Source of the DNA: Hyalomma asiaticum
Taxonomy: Eukaryota; Arthropoda; Arachnida; Ixodida; Ixodidae
Length of the DNA: 64,000 nucleotides
Direction: 5' to 3'
Assembly (NCBI GenBank): GCA_013339685.2
Contig: CM023483.1
Location: 149,925,915 to 149,989,914 of the forward strand
A program made the position numbers and the translations under genes. Below the pieces are notes generated by a model. The model was given only the letters and a program-made list of their open reading frames with translations, made no database searches and was not told the origin of the DNA. This document shows positions 42,300 through 52,725 of this stretch, in pieces (position 1 is the stretch's first letter; each line of letters begins with the position of its first letter).

Positions 42300-43580
42300 T
42301 ATTAGCGCTCAGTTCGGGAGAATTGGATCATTTTTAAGCAAAAGCTAACCAAACAAGTAAACAACTTCATCCCTAAGACTACTATTCGTTTCAACACTCA
42401 AAAGCCATGGTACAATAAATCTTTGCACAGATTAGCTAACAAGAAAAAACGTACATTCCGGTCTGCCAAACTGAAAGGGGGCTCCCACAACTGGGATTAG
42501 TACTACACAGCCGAAAAAGCTTATCTGGCAACTATCTGCGACGCTAAGTTCAAGTTTTTTAACAGCGATTTGCCCAATATGCTAACTAAAGATCCCCGCA
42601 AGTTTTGGCAGATAATTAACCCTAAATCAGTTGTTGGCACCACTCCTACTAACGAATCCGGCGAGGTTTTATCAGACGCAGAATGCGCTGAAGCTTTTAA
42701 TAAAGCTTTCTCATCTGTATTTACTAATGAATCACACGCACGCTTACCTGTGTTTTCATGTGGTATCACACCTGTCATGCCTGAAGTCAGCTTTTATGCC
42801 GAGGGTATATCATCCCTGATTGAAAAGGTGAAACTAACATTGGCGTCTGGACTGGACGGCATTAATGCGGAACTGTTAAAAAATGTACGTCATATTGCTT
42901 CGGCTTATTTTGTATTGTTATTTTCGCAGTCTCTTTCTACAGGCATCATTCCAGACGATTGGAAGGTGGGAAAGGTCGTTCCTGTCTTCAAACCTGGTAA
43001 CAGAAACTCGCCACTCAACTACCGACCGATCTCCTTGACCAGCGTATCCTGCAAACTCGTGGAACACGTCATTTACCCTTACGTCATGAACTTTCTCGAT
43101 TCCCATAATTTCTTTCACCACTCTCAACATGGGAGGTTTCATAGGGGCCACTCTTGCGAAACACAGCTTGCCATCTTTGTTCATGACCTTCATGCTAACC
43201 TTGACATTAACAAACAAACTGATTCCATATTTCTTGGTTTTGCGAAAGCCTTTGACAAGGTACCCCACCAACGCTTAATATTAAAGCTATCATCCTTAAA
43301 CTTGCACCCAGATGTACTAAATTGGATAAAAGAATTTTTGACTAACCGCACGCAATAAGTGTTTACCAATGATGACTTGTCTAATCCTCTTCCGGTGTCA
43401 TCGGGGGTGCCACAGGGCTCTGTTCTTGGCCCTCTGTTATTATTAATCTACATTAACGACCTACCCTTACATGTATCTTCTAATATCCACACGTTTGCTG
43501 ATGACTGCGTTATTTACCGAACCGTTACTAGCCCTTCTGACCAAATGTTACTACAAGAAGATCTCGACTACGTCCTATGA
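42300..43580 (+). pseudogene. CR1 ORF2 reverse transcriptase
   Basis: The linker FIPKTTIRF-like part near 42370 is followed by the frame 42570-43358: KFWQIINPKSVVGTTPTNES, ASGLDGINAELLKNV, DDWKVGKVVPVFKPGNRN, NYRPISLTSVSCKLVEHVIY, SQHGRFHRGHSCETQLAIFV and SIFLGFAKAFDKVPHQRL (one Asp of the usual LDFAKAFD is Gly). A stop near 43357 separates LPVSSGVPQGSVLGPLLLLI and the catalytic FADDCVIYRTV (about 43492). Confidence 0.9.
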
Positions 43581-43598
43581 TAGTGTGATGACTGGATT

Positions 43599-44291
43599 AT
43601 GTCCTTCAACCCTACTAAATGCGAACTAATCTCCTTCACTTGTAGTCTAAATCCTCTTCTCTTCCCTTATAACATAGCTACCACTCCTGTTGAATCAGTA
43701 ACTAATTATAAATACCTTGGAGTCACCTTAACCAACAATTTGTCCCGGAACACTCATATTGCTAAAATCATATCATCATCTAACAGAACTTTGTGCTTCC
43801 TAAACCGTCATTTACGTAACGCCCCAAGTCACGTAAAACTACTTGCATATAAATCATTAGTAAGGTCAAAGTTAGAATATGCATCTCCCATCTGGAATCC
43901 ACCCGCAGTCGGCCTTATAAATTCCCTAGAAATCATTAAAAACTGTGCAGCTAGGTTCATTCGTGCTTCGCATTCATATGACGTCCGTGTTTCATCCCTC
44001 AAAACCGAGTGTAGCTTATCACCTTTGTCTTGTCGCCGACGCATTGCAACCCTCTCGTTATTTCACAAGTTCTTTCAATCACCACTTAATCGCTCTCCTT
44101 ACATTATCCCTGCAGCTCACATATCTCATCGCACTGGTCATGCACTACAAGTTTTTCGGCCCCAAGCCCGTACTAAAACATTTTCTGCTTCGTTTTTTTT
44201 CCCAGAGCAGCAAGAGACTGGAACGGCATTTCCCACGATATCGCCACAATCACCTGCCCATCAAGCTTTGTGTGTAAGATATCAGAATTAA
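43599..44291 (+). pseudogene. CR1 ORF2 C-terminal part
   Basis: After a stop near 43579 the 230-aa frame reads MSFNPTKCELISFTCSLNPL, VTNYKYLGVTLTNNLSRNTH, LLAYKSLVRSKLEYASPIWN, NSLEIIKNCAARFIRASHSY, and a tail without the usual FFPEQQETGTAFP end in frame. It corresponds to the minus-strand fragment at 11143-11544. Confidence 0.85.
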
Positions 44292-44604
44292 CTTCACAGT
44301 CATCATTGTGACAATATTGTCATTGTATATGAAGCCACCCCTTATGTAATGCTCCCCTGGGGTCCTTTAAGGTAATAAAATGAAATGAAATGACTTAAAG
44401 CCTGGCTACCACGCTGATTATGCCTGAGTCATGTCCACGTTAAGTTAGGGGTTTGTTTAATATATCGTGTTATGTGATTAGTGATTTATTTCTCAGGGTA
44501 TCGTTTCTTGTGATAATTTTCCATGATTTTGGAACCACCCTCTTTTAGGACACTGACTGAAACATTAAGGTTACTCTAATTGGGACTCTAAGGCTCTCGC
44601 CTTA

Positions 44605-44735
44605 ATGAGTGGAACAACACGAACACAACACGGCGTTCGTGTTGTTCACTGCTCTCCTTGTGTCCGTGTCCTGCACGCCTCTTCTTTTGATTATGGACTG
44701 TTACCAACTCGCTCAACTTTCTGTCCTTTTAAGAT
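44605..44735 (-). mobile_element. PLE end with inverted repeat and leader
   Basis: AGTGGAACAACACGAAC (44608-44624) is nearly the reverse complement of GTTCGTGTTGTTCACT (44635-44650). Then come CTCCTTGTGTCCGTGTCCTG, CACGCCTCTTCTTTTGATTA and the leader GTTACCAACTCGCTCAACTT followed by TCTGTCCTTTT. The same blocks border the PLE at 59101-61196. It cuts off the 5' part of the gypsy element to its right. Confidence 0.75.
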
Positions 44736-45394
44736 GCAGAAGTCTGCTCGCCATCACCGGGACGCAAAGCCTTCTTTCGACCATCACAGTGCAGAGACGC
44801 CCACATGCGGATTCCGTGGCCGCGCGTCTCATCCCCGCACGCACTGCCCGGCGCGCAGCTCGCTCTGCAACTTTTGTAAAAAGAAAGGGCACTTCGCGGA
44901 AGTTTGTCGCTCACGGAAATCGAAGCAAAAAGTCTGCTTCATTCACCCGAGTACCGTCAGGGCGAGCGCTAAGCATTTATTAGTGGACGTCACGGTGGAC
45001 GACTACATGACGCAATTTAAAGTTGACTCCGTAGCCGAGGTCTCAGCTATACCTGATGACTTCCCCAAGCTTCCAGTCAAGCTGGATAATGTTGACACCG
45101 TACTTACCGGACCCGGAGGTCAACCATTGCGGGTGCTTGGTTCATATACAGCCCAACTTTACTGGCACGGCAAGACGTCCTCGCAGCGACTCTTTGTCAT
45201 CGAATCGCTCTCTGTCCCTCTTCTGGGACTGCCGGCTATACAAGCCCTCGATGTTGTGAAATTCCTTGGCGGAGTACAGGCACCGAAGGCATCACTTCAC
45301 GCCGAACTGTTCCGCGGACTTGGCACCCTCAAGGAGGAATATCAAATTCGCTTGAAGCCTGATGCCACACCATTCTCCCTCAGTATGCCTTGAC
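44736..45394 (+). pseudogene. Mag-type Gag knuckles and protease
   Basis: TCGFRGRASHPRTHCPARSS is a first, altered knuckle, and LCNFCKKKGHFAEVCRSRKS a correct C-x2-C-x4-H-x4-C knuckle. Protease: FKVDSVAEVSAIPDD, where the active-site D-S-G reads D-S-V, so it should be dead. PLLGLPAIQALDVV is the second protease motif. The frame stops at 45394 just before RT. Confidence 0.8.
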
Positions 45395-45420
45395 GCCTTC
45401 CTATCCCATTACACGAAACC

Positions 45421-46500
45421 GTGAGGCGTGAGCTCAACAAGCTTGAGAATGACGGAGTGATACGCCGCGTCGACAGTCCAACGCCATGGTGTTCTGGACT
45501 GGTGGTGGTGCCTAAAGCGTCGGGAGATTATCGTCTTTGTGTTGACTTAACCCGGCTAAATCAAGTCGTACTTCGAGAACGCCACATCCTCCCTACGGTT
45601 GAACAAGTCCTCGGGCTTATTAGAGACGCGACAGTGTTCTCCAAGCTGGACGCAACTGCAGGCTTCCACCAAGTGAAACTGAGTGCGGATTCGCAGGAGC
45701 TCACGACCTTTATAACCCCATTCGGTCGATACTGCTTTTGCCGCCTCCCATTTGGCATTACCTCAGCGCCTGAGTATTTTCAAAAGCAAATGGCCAGAAT
45801 TCTTGAAGGACAGGATGGGGTAGCAAATATGATCGACGATATACTGGTTTTCGGGCGCACTCGAGAGGAACATGATGTCCGACTGAACCAGGTTCTGTCC
45901 CGTCTTGCCGAGGCCGGGGTCACACTGAACAAGAACAAATGCTTATTCGGGGTGTCGGAAGTACAATTCCTTGGAGTAATCGTGTCGGCACAAGGCATCA
46001 AGCCAGACCCAGGCAAGGTTGCAGCCATCAAGACCATGGAATCGCCAAAAGACGTTGCAGGTGTCAGGCGTCTTCCTGGGATGGTCAATCATCTTGCTAG
46101 GTTCTTGCCACACATCTCTGACATAACCGCTCCGATCAGAGCCCTTCTCAACAAGTCTTCAAGTTGGACATGGCAGCATGAACAAGAGGCCGCATTTGTC
46201 AAGGTGAAGGAGATACTGACATCCGATAGGTGTATGGCCAAATACAATCCGTCGTATGCAACCACGGCCTCAGCCGATGCTAGTTCGTTTGGACTTGGGG
46301 CAGTACTGCTGCAGACGCAGCCATCTGGCGAGCGCCGTCCTGTCGCTTTTGCCTCGAGAGCCATGACGAAGACGGAGCAGAGATATAGCCAAACTGAAAA
46401 AGAGCTTTGGCTACAACATGGGCTCTCTGGAGATTTGACGAATTCGTACGTGGCATCCCACTCGACATTGAGACAGATCACCTACCCCTCGTCTCTCTTT
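45421..46500 (+). pseudogene. Mag-type RT and start of RNase H
   Basis: MRRELNKLENDGVIRRVDSP, SGLVVVPKASGDYRLCVDLT, FSKLDATAGFHQVKLSADSQ, LTTFITPFGRYCFCRLPFGI and SAPEYFQKQMARILEGQDGV, with the catalytic NMIDDILVF (Met-Ile-Asp-Asp, a known Mag-group form). The thumb is KCLFGVSEVQFLGVIVSAQG. RNase H starts with TTASADASSFGLGAVLLQ and KTEQRYSQTEKE. After a frameshift near 46405, ALWRFDEFVRGIPLDIETDH and LPLVSLL lead to the insertion point. The RT itself is intact. Confidence 0.9.
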
Positions 46501-46501
46501 T

Positions 46502-47088
46502 ACAGCGTAAGCTGTTATGAGATCACAACAAGGGTCGTTTTTGCGCCGTTGTTGTCCGCCGCCGCCGCCGCCACCGGTGTCCGTAACCACTATCGCTGCA
46601 AATTTTAGAAAAAATAACCAGGACCGACGAGTATTCCAACTAGTCCTCTGCCTGGATTCGAACCCACACTCTCTGCGTGGCAGTCGAGCGTTCTACCACT
46701 GAGCTACGCCTGTGGTTGCAAAATCATCGCTAAAAGACCTAAACAGGTATAACGTCTGCCGAGGAATCGCATTAACAAACGTAATGTTACGTGGAAAACT
46801 AGTAATACGCCACTACACGACGCGGAAAATGGATTGCATAACGAGTTCGAGGAATCATTTGAAATAACACAGGGCTGCATGCTTTGTAGCTCTGAACCCA
46901 TTGCAGAGGCACTGGTAATTATGGCGTAGTGGGTACTTCCCTACTTGGCAAAATGATAAGTTATGGTGCAGGGGATACCTACCACTTCTACTTGCACTAG
47001 TTTCCTCAAGAGCTTAAAGTGGCCTCTAAGAAGGTAGCTCCTCCAGCTTACGCTGTCACTGTCCTGCGGTTCTGCACAGGCCTGGCTC
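46502..47088. mobile_element. Dispersed element with tRNA-like part, copy 1
   Basis: It interrupts RNase H between PLVSLL and GKMELDMLPP. ACAGCGTAAGCTG (46502-46514) is repeated in inverted form at 47044-47056. Beyond it a small hairpin (CCTGCG...CACAGG) and CCTGGCTCTTTTT form the right end. CTCTTTT on both sides may be a 7-bp target duplication. A longer copy is at 49376-50327. GC-repeat (GCC)n lies at 46553-46575. The class is unknown. Confidence 0.75.
46650..46721 (-). other. tRNA-like sequence in the repeat, copy 1
   Basis: The minus strand has GGCGTAGCTCAGTGGTAGAA (D-arm/A-box like), CTGCCAC (as in a Gly-GCC anticodon loop) and GGGTTCGAATCCAGGC (T-arm/B-box like). The anticodon stem and T stem do not pair cleanly and the acceptor stem is absent, so this is a tRNA-derived promoter region and not a tRNA gene. 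The copy-2 equivalent is at 49503-49571. Confidence 0.6.
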
Positions 47089-47092
47089 TTTT

Positions 47093-48160
47093 TTGGTAAG
47101 ATGGAGCTCGACATGCTGCCTCCAAGAATACAAAGGCTGTGGATCAAGACAATGCCTTACCAATTCAAGGTACTTCATGTGCCCGGTAATCTCTTGTCTA
47201 CAGCTGATGCTCTCTCACGCATCAATCCGAAGGAATCTCTTTGGATACTGTGCAGCTCCTTACCACAGAAACCGTGGCCTGCACACCCCTTGATGTAATG
47301 GAGCTCTATGTTGCAGAAACAGTGGGTGCCACATCTGAAGTTTTGCCACTAAACGTGCACGAGGTGCGCTGAGCACAAGGTTCGAATGGCGAATGCACTA
47401 CATTAATCTCCTTCTGTCAGCGGGGGTGGCCTCGGAAAAACAAGCTGCCGTTGCACATCTCCAAGTACTACTCGGTGATTGATGAACTTTCCGTTTGCGA
47501 AGGCGTGCTGCTCAAAGGTGTCTGTTTGGTGATTCCATCGTCACTTCGGTCTACAGTCTTGACACTACTACACAAGGGACATCAAGGCGTTAACCAAAGC
47601 AAAGCCCTTGCGCGATATTCAGTATGGTGGCCTGGCATATCGAATGACATTACATCTCTGGTCGCCAACTGTGAGAAGTGCGCTGTCACTCGAGTTAACT
47701 ACACCGAGCCGCTCATACCGACACCTCTCCCGGATCGTCCATGGCAACTTCTCGGCATGGACCTATTTCAGTTCAGTGGACAAACTTTCCTCCTGGTGGT
47801 TGATTACTACTCGAGGTACCAAGAAGTAATAACCTTGAGAAGCACAACCGCGCAAACCGTCTTCGATGTGCTAAAGAGCATATTCGCCCGCCACGGGATA
47901 CCTGAGGAGATTCGGTCTGACAATGGCCCGCCATTCTCGTGACAAGATTTTGCAGCCTTCGCCTCCTCCTATGGTTTCGTCCATACGACAAGCAGTCCCC
48001 ATTATGCCCAATCGAATGGCGAAGTGGAGAGAACGGTCAGGACTGTCAAAAACCTCTTCACCAAGGCAGAGGACCCCCACATGGCTCTCCTACGCTACAG
48101 GGATGCTACAGGGACACCACAGGCGTCAATGGATTTAGCCCGGCACAGCTCTTGATGGGT
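47093..48160 (+). pseudogene. Mag-type RNase H end and integrase
   Basis: MELDMLPPRIQRLWIKTMPY and LSTADALSRI end RNase H. Integrase zinc domain: LLHKGHQGVNQSKALARYSV, WWPGISNDI, NCEKC. Core: WQLLGMDLFQFSGQTFLLVV (first Asp), IFARHGIPEEIRSDNGPPFS (second Asp), a stop at 47940, then AQSNGEVERTVRTVKNLFTK (Glu). All three catalytic residues are kept. Frame changes occur at 47290 and near 48100. Confidence 0.85.
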
Positions 48161-48675
48161 CGTTGGCTAAGGACCAAAATCCCCAGGAAGGAAGAGTTGT
48201 TACACCCAAATGTGCCTCCGAAAGACACAGGGGCATTGAGAAACGCGTCCTACCAAAGAAAGCAGGAGAGGAGCTACAATCAGCGTCATCGGGCCAGGTA
48301 TCAAATGCAGCTTCCAGTGGGACAGCAAGTCTGGGTGCGGCCAGATAACGAACTGTGTTAAGCCCAGCACAGAGACCCAGGAGCTACATAGTAGAAACAG
48401 GACAGGGCGGTATCTTGCAGCGCAACAGGTGTCACCTTGTCCCGTTTATTCCAGCATCACCGCCACTCCAAGCTTCATCAGAAGAAACCGAGCCACAGCT
48501 GCAAGTAGGCCACCCAATTCAAGGTCCTCCAAGTACCACTGTAGCGACGGGTGACTCGGGACAGGCTGGTGATCGTGTTGGTGTTGATAGTGATGGTGGT
48601 GTTGGTGGTCGCGATGGTGTTGTGTGCACGCGTAGTGGCCGACGCGTTGTTCCGCCGCACCGTTTGAACTTATGA
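48160..48675 (+). pseudogene. Mag-type Pol C-terminal end
   Basis: In two frames: AQLLMGRWLRTKIPRKEELL, YNQRHRARYQMQLPVGQQVW, then SPAQRPRSYIVETGQGGILQ and NRCHLVPFIP. The tail has a GTN-repeat run (GDRVGVDSDGGVGGRDGV) and the usual RSGRRVVPPHRLNL end. Confidence 0.8.
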
Positions 48676-48701
48676 CTACCGAATGTTCTAAAAGGGGGAG
48701 A

Positions 48702-48877
48702 CGTAGAGGTCGCTACCATTGTGTTGGGTAGTGGCGCCCCCTGCTAGCGGTGAAGCGCTGGTTTGAAGAATAAAGACAGTTGCTGTTTGGGTTCAGTGTT
48801 GACCGGCTGTCTCACTTCGAGCTCAAGTGCTCATGATACCGCTTGCGTACCGCCCCCGGTGAACCGATAACACTACA
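48702..48877 (+). mobile_element. 3' LTR of the Mag-type element
   Basis: AAAAGGGGGAGA (polypurine tract) precedes CGTAGAGGTCGC (first base of the expected TGTAG mutated). AATAAA is near 48769 and the end is ATAACACTACA at 48877. The length is about 176 bp. No second copy is available. Confidence 0.65.
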
Positions 48878-49175
48878 GTGCTCGCATCAACACCAGCATC
48901 TCTCAGGAAGTTCAGAAGGAGCGCTACGACTCGACTCACCGTCCTGTGACTTTTTCCCCTGGAGATAAAGTTATTCTATGGACACCTGTGCGTGTTCCCG
49001 GATTGTGTGAGAAATTCGCCAGTCATTTTATTGGATCTTACGTGGTCACTGAAAAGACATCCCCTGTTAATTACCACGTATCCCCACTCAGAATCCCTTC
49101 TGACCTCCATTGCCGTGGTACCGAGATTGTTCATGTCGCTCGATTGAAACCATGCACGTGCCGGCTTTCATGATA
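48878..49175 (+). pseudogene. Gypsy integrase C-terminal fragment
   Basis: ARINTSISQEVQKERYDSTH leads into the 75-aa frame 48946-49173: TFSPGDKVILWTPVRVPGLC, EKFASHFIGSYVV, HCRGTEIVHVARLKP. It begins exactly where the Mag-type LTR ends. It is related to the minus-strand fragment at 27644-27859. Confidence 0.8.
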
Positions 49176-49375
49176 GTGCACAGCTGGGAGGCCGCTTTCA
49201 CTGTCCCTCCAGTTCAACGAGAACAACTGCGTTAAGCAGTGTAGTTACATTTTTAGCAACAAGCTTTCAGTGAAATGCACTGCTGGTGCGGCGCAGGTGG
49301 TACAGGGTGGAGAGGGGGACACATGCCATAGGAGCAACTCCTGTTCCAAGCATGTGTTCCTTTTTACAGTGTAAC

Positions 49376-50327
49376 CTGTTATGAGATCACAACAAGGGCC
49401 GTTTTTGGAGCCGTAGTTGTCCACCGCCGCCAGTGTCCGTAACCACTATCGTGCAAATTTTAGAAAAAATAACCAGTACCGAGGAGTATTCCAACTCGTC
49501 CTGTGCGTGGATTCGAACCCACACTCTCTGCGTGGCAGCCAAGCACTCTTACCACTGAGCTACGCCTGTGCTTGAAAAATCATCGCTAAAAGACCTAGAC
49601 AGGTATAACGTCTGCCGAGGAATCGCATTAACAAAGGTAATGTTAGGTGGCAGAATAATAATACGCCACAATACATCGCGGAAAGTGGATTGCATAACGA
49701 GTTCGAGGAATCATTTCAAAGGACGCAGGGGTGCATGCTTCGTAGCTCTGCACCCATTACAAAGGCATCATCTACATCATCATTATGAAACAATCTTCTT
49801 CAACTTTACCGTCATTATTATTACGAACCACTGCCCTTTATCGTGTTTTATTGTGCCATGCGAAGTGCGCCAGGCGACATGCGCAGCCTCGCCAGCAACC
49901 TGACTTTGCTCTTCGATATACCTGATGGTGCCTCCTCGTAAGATGCGGACCGCTGCTGAAGAAGCGAATCGCAGAGCTACGCGCGCAGCTGCAGCAAAGC
50001 AACGTCAGGCACAACAGACAGCTGTGCAGAGAGAAGCCCAAACCGCAGCTCGCCATCGACGCCGGGCCGAGAGTTTGGTTTGTTCTCGGGAAAACGACTG
50101 CTAAGAGACTGTCTAAGATGCGCAGTTATACAGATTTGCACGTTACAATGCTGCAGTAATTATGGCGTAGTGGATACTTCCCTACTTGGCGAAATGATAA
50201 GAGCTATAGCGCTGCGGATACCTACCACCTCTAGTTGCAGTAGTTTCACCAAGCGTTTAAAATGGCCTCTAAAAACATCGGTCCTCCAGCTTACGCTGCC
50301 ACTGTCCTGCGGTTCCGCGCAGGCCTG
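49376..50327. mobile_element. Dispersed element with tRNA-like part, copy 2 (longer)
   Basis: 49376-49767 and 50156-50327 align by eye with copy 1 (46502-47088), including GGCAGCCAAGCACTCTTACC in the tRNA-like part, TGCATAACGAGTTCGAGGAA and TTACGCTGCCACTGTCCTGC. Copy 2 has a further 388 bp (49768-50155) absent from copy 1. The right-end hairpin is perfect here (CCTGCG GTTCCG CGCAGG). Copy 1 is then an internally deleted form or copy 2 has acquired sequence. Confidence 0.75.
49925..50104 (+). CDS. Small Ala/Arg-rich open frame in the extra part of copy 2
   Basis: 59 codons from ATG to TAA: MVPPRKMRTAAEEANRRATR, then a run rich in Ala, Arg and Gln (AAAAKQRQAQQTAVQREAQT, AARHRRRAES). The helical, basic, about 23-residue rhythm recalls STPR-type DNA-binding repeats, but this is a guess. 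It lies only in the 388 bp that copy 1 lacks, so it could be a remnant of the element's own gene. Confidence 0.35.
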   Translation: MVPPRKMRTAAEEANRRATRAAAAKQRQAQQTAVQREAQTAARHRRRAESLVCSRENDC

Positions 50328-50641
50328 GCTCTTTTTTAATCCTGCTTTCTAGTGCTGCGCATACAATGTATTTCCAAGGTATGTACAACGAGCGGATCCT
50401 TTGGAAGCTTTCGCTCTTGCCATTTATATTAGTCACGCTAACACCTGTCACCCAACTTCCCCTACAGTGGCGTAATGCGTCGGCTTTTATACACGTGTCA
50501 CAACACATTCTCGCATTATCTCTGGAATTCCAGAAGTCACTGAAATGTATGCGTCAGGCATGCCAAGTTTCAAGAATGATCGACACGGTTCCCGAAGTGA
50601 CATGCAAGATAAACGCGGCCTGCAGGTGAGCGTAACAGAAA
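50328..50641. other. No feature recognised
   Basis: May contain the start of the PLE that follows, but no motif is readable. Confidence 0.35.
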
Positions 50642-51141
50642 GTGATAACGGCGCTCCCTGCAAACAATCACAGCAAGCGTACGGTTCACGGGAAGGTAAT
50701 AACGGCGTTCTCTTTTAAACAAACGAAAACAACCGCACGTGTCAGTATGAATGGCGCTGTCAAGGCTGGCTGCACAAAAAAGCATGCCACAAACTTCATG
50801 GATTGCTATGTGGGTGTGGTGTATAGGATCCCACTCACCTGTGGAATGTGCCATGTCGGCCAAACCGGCCAATGCATAAATGAAAGGCTGAGAGAGCATC
50901 GCGCAGTTGTCAGCTGTCAGCAGGGGGTGGAAATTTGGCAGATCACTGCCGAAGGTGTTCTTGCACGTCCAACTTTAAGGGCACCCGTATCTTGTGCAGC
51001 TTTGCTGCTCAGCAAGAGCGCGAAATCTATGAGGCATACTGTATCAGTTCAGAAGCTGACAAGTGCGTGAGTACGTCGTCACTGGCGTTACACGCAAAAG
51101 AAATAGCGTATCGGAAGCGACATTGCAGATATCAGTGTTAG
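50642..51141 (+). pseudogene. PLE C-terminal part with GIY-YIG endonuclease
   Basis: FMDCYVGVVYRIPLTCGMCH followed by VGQTGQCINERLREHRAVVS is the GIY-YIG core, with His-Val in place of the second YIG. A frameshift near 50930 moves the rest to the frame with ADHCRRCSCTSNFKGTRILC, SSEADKCVSTSSLALHAKEI and a stop at 51141. The connector and RT upstream are not recognisable. Confidence 0.8.
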
Positions 51142-52033
51142 TACCACTGTCTGCACCTTTTCGTCGCTTCTGTGCATGCCTGTACATTTTCATCATTTTA
51201 CGTTTGTAAATTTTCACTTGATGCATAGCACCCACCCTGTCTACGTATCTCATTCTCTTGTGTTTGTTCCGCTGCGCTTGCTAAGATGCACAAGTTCTCC
51301 AGTGCAGCATGGGCTTTTTTTTGTTCAGTATGTGTGGACTTCCGAATGACTCCACTTGAGCAGTGCTGCTTGGAATGTTTAAGGCAGTAGCATAAACAGC
51401 GCTGTTAAAGTAAAATATGAAGTTTACACTGCTTAGCCGGCCCGTGAACCAGCTTACATGCCGGTTCAGTGTTGCGAACTAGTACGCAAGCCGGTTTCAA
51501 GCTTTATGTCCTCAAACCAGAGCCAAACTGGAGCGAAATGGTGCAGGCTGAACCCGTACCCGAACCTGAACCCTTATTTTTGTCGGTTCAACACCCCGAA
51601 TGTATTATTTATTCCTTTTGGGGGGCAGTTTAAGGGCCTAAGTGTCAGAGTTCACTTGTGAAATGGATACTTTCTATGCACTGGTACCGTTAATGTACAA
51701 TAAGAGGACTTCATAAGTACAATGAAAGCTTATCACGTAAACACTAAATGATAGTCAAACTATTATATGCCAATGAACAAGTACATCATGATATAAGTGC
51801 ATGTGTCAGATCATTATTTTTGTCTACCAGAGACATAATTGTTTAAGCTCATTCGTGTTGCCACAAAATGATCACATGTATTGCAAGACATGCACTACTG
51901 CATAGCATTTACACGTTGACGATTCCAGCATAATTTGTTCAGAACAGCAACTGCACTTTGATGTATGCTTGAAAGACCCGGCAGCAGCTAAACTGAAAAA
52001 ATTGGCAGATCCCACGTGCAGTGAGAATCAAGG
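51142..52033. other. No gene recognised
   Basis: Around 51440-51600 the motif AACCGG/CCGGTT is repeated (CCGGCCCGTGAACC, GCCGGTTCAGTG, GCCGGTTTCAAGC), perhaps an old hAT-like end. Nothing else stands out. Confidence 0.35.
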
Positions 52034-52379
52034 AAATGCGAAGCACGCATAAGGAACGTAAAATGGATTTGCATTGTTGTCTCGCTATACCGAGTTTGGT
52101 ACATATGAACGAAACGGCCGCAAGAGCACCAAGACTGTGGCATGTAAACCATGCCACTCATACACGCATGCCATGGTTCTAACGTTATGACTTGTCATTT
52201 ACGTTCATCATGCAGTCGTGTTGTGCCATAGCAATTTTGGTGTACATCCCTTTAAGGAAACGAGTGGCATGTCGATCATGCCGCTAATGACATGCATGTA
52301 ATGACCTGATGCATGTAATGACCTGTCATTTAGGATCGTCATGCAGTCATGTTGTGCCAAACCAATTTTCGTATAGGCT

Positions 52380-52725
52380 CCGTGCAGTCGAGTTTTCCAT
52401 GTGCGACATCAGCGCCAGAATGCACTGCCTGGCAGAGAGAAGAAGCAAAATTGGGCAGACTGTGACAGGGAAATACGCGAACGCGATGCGCGTCTCCAAC
52501 TCTATAGCAGCACTGACCGCCCGTCCCACCTTGTTTCGTTTTATTTCCTTTGAGATGCGCGCTCCAAACCAGCGGCAAACTGTTCCAAAGGGCGACGCCG
52601 CGAGTGTTCGTGTGGTTCGCAGCACGCCCAGAAAGCAGCGAAGAAACGCGCGCGTCGCTCTCGCCTAGGCTTCCACCGTGCACGCGCGTCTCATACGTGC
52701 GACCCAAGCGGCCAATGGATAGCAA
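52380..52725 (-). other. Non-array sequence inside the minisatellite element
   Basis: About 345 bp without array homology, GC-richer than the array. The minus-strand 92-aa open frame (52347-52625) reads ETRIAFAYFPVTVCPILLLL and SARQCILALMSHMEN, which I associate with a widespread unannotated repeat in tick genomes (memory, not checked). It interrupts one array unit. Confidence 0.45.

Larger units (their letters stand above)
40221..44395 (+). mobile_element. CR1-type LINE, near full length, with 2A motif in ORF1
   Basis: The plus-strand order is: 5' region, ORF1 (40274-41457), EN (41530-42262), RT (42300-43580), C-terminal region (43599-44291), and a 3' UTR (CCCTTATGTAATGCTCCCCT, then GGGGTCCTTTAAGGTAATAA) ending in an (AATGA)n tail. 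The block GTGGGCTTGGTGG...CGCTRTGCA of 58 bp occurs twice, at 40221 and 40551. It is inserted at the end of a gypsy RT fragment. Stops and frameshifts make it inactive, but every domain is present. Confidence 0.9.
44736..48877 (+). mobile_element. Ty3/gypsy (Mag/K02A2.6-type) retrotransposon, 5'-truncated
   Basis: Plus strand: two Gag zinc knuckles, protease, RT, RNase H (split by the insert 46502-47088), integrase and 3' LTR. The 5' LTR and most of gag are missing at the PLE border. It differs in clade from the other gypsy copies (two knuckles, RT motif IDD). It seems to have inserted into or beside an older gypsy copy, whose integrase end is at 48878. Confidence 0.85.

Noticed and set aside
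46650..46721. tRNA-Gly(GCC) gene, with a second one at 49503-49571
   Set aside because: Boxes and anticodon-like loop are present, but the acceptor stem is missing, the anticodon and T stems mispair, and both copies lie within the same dispersed repeat.
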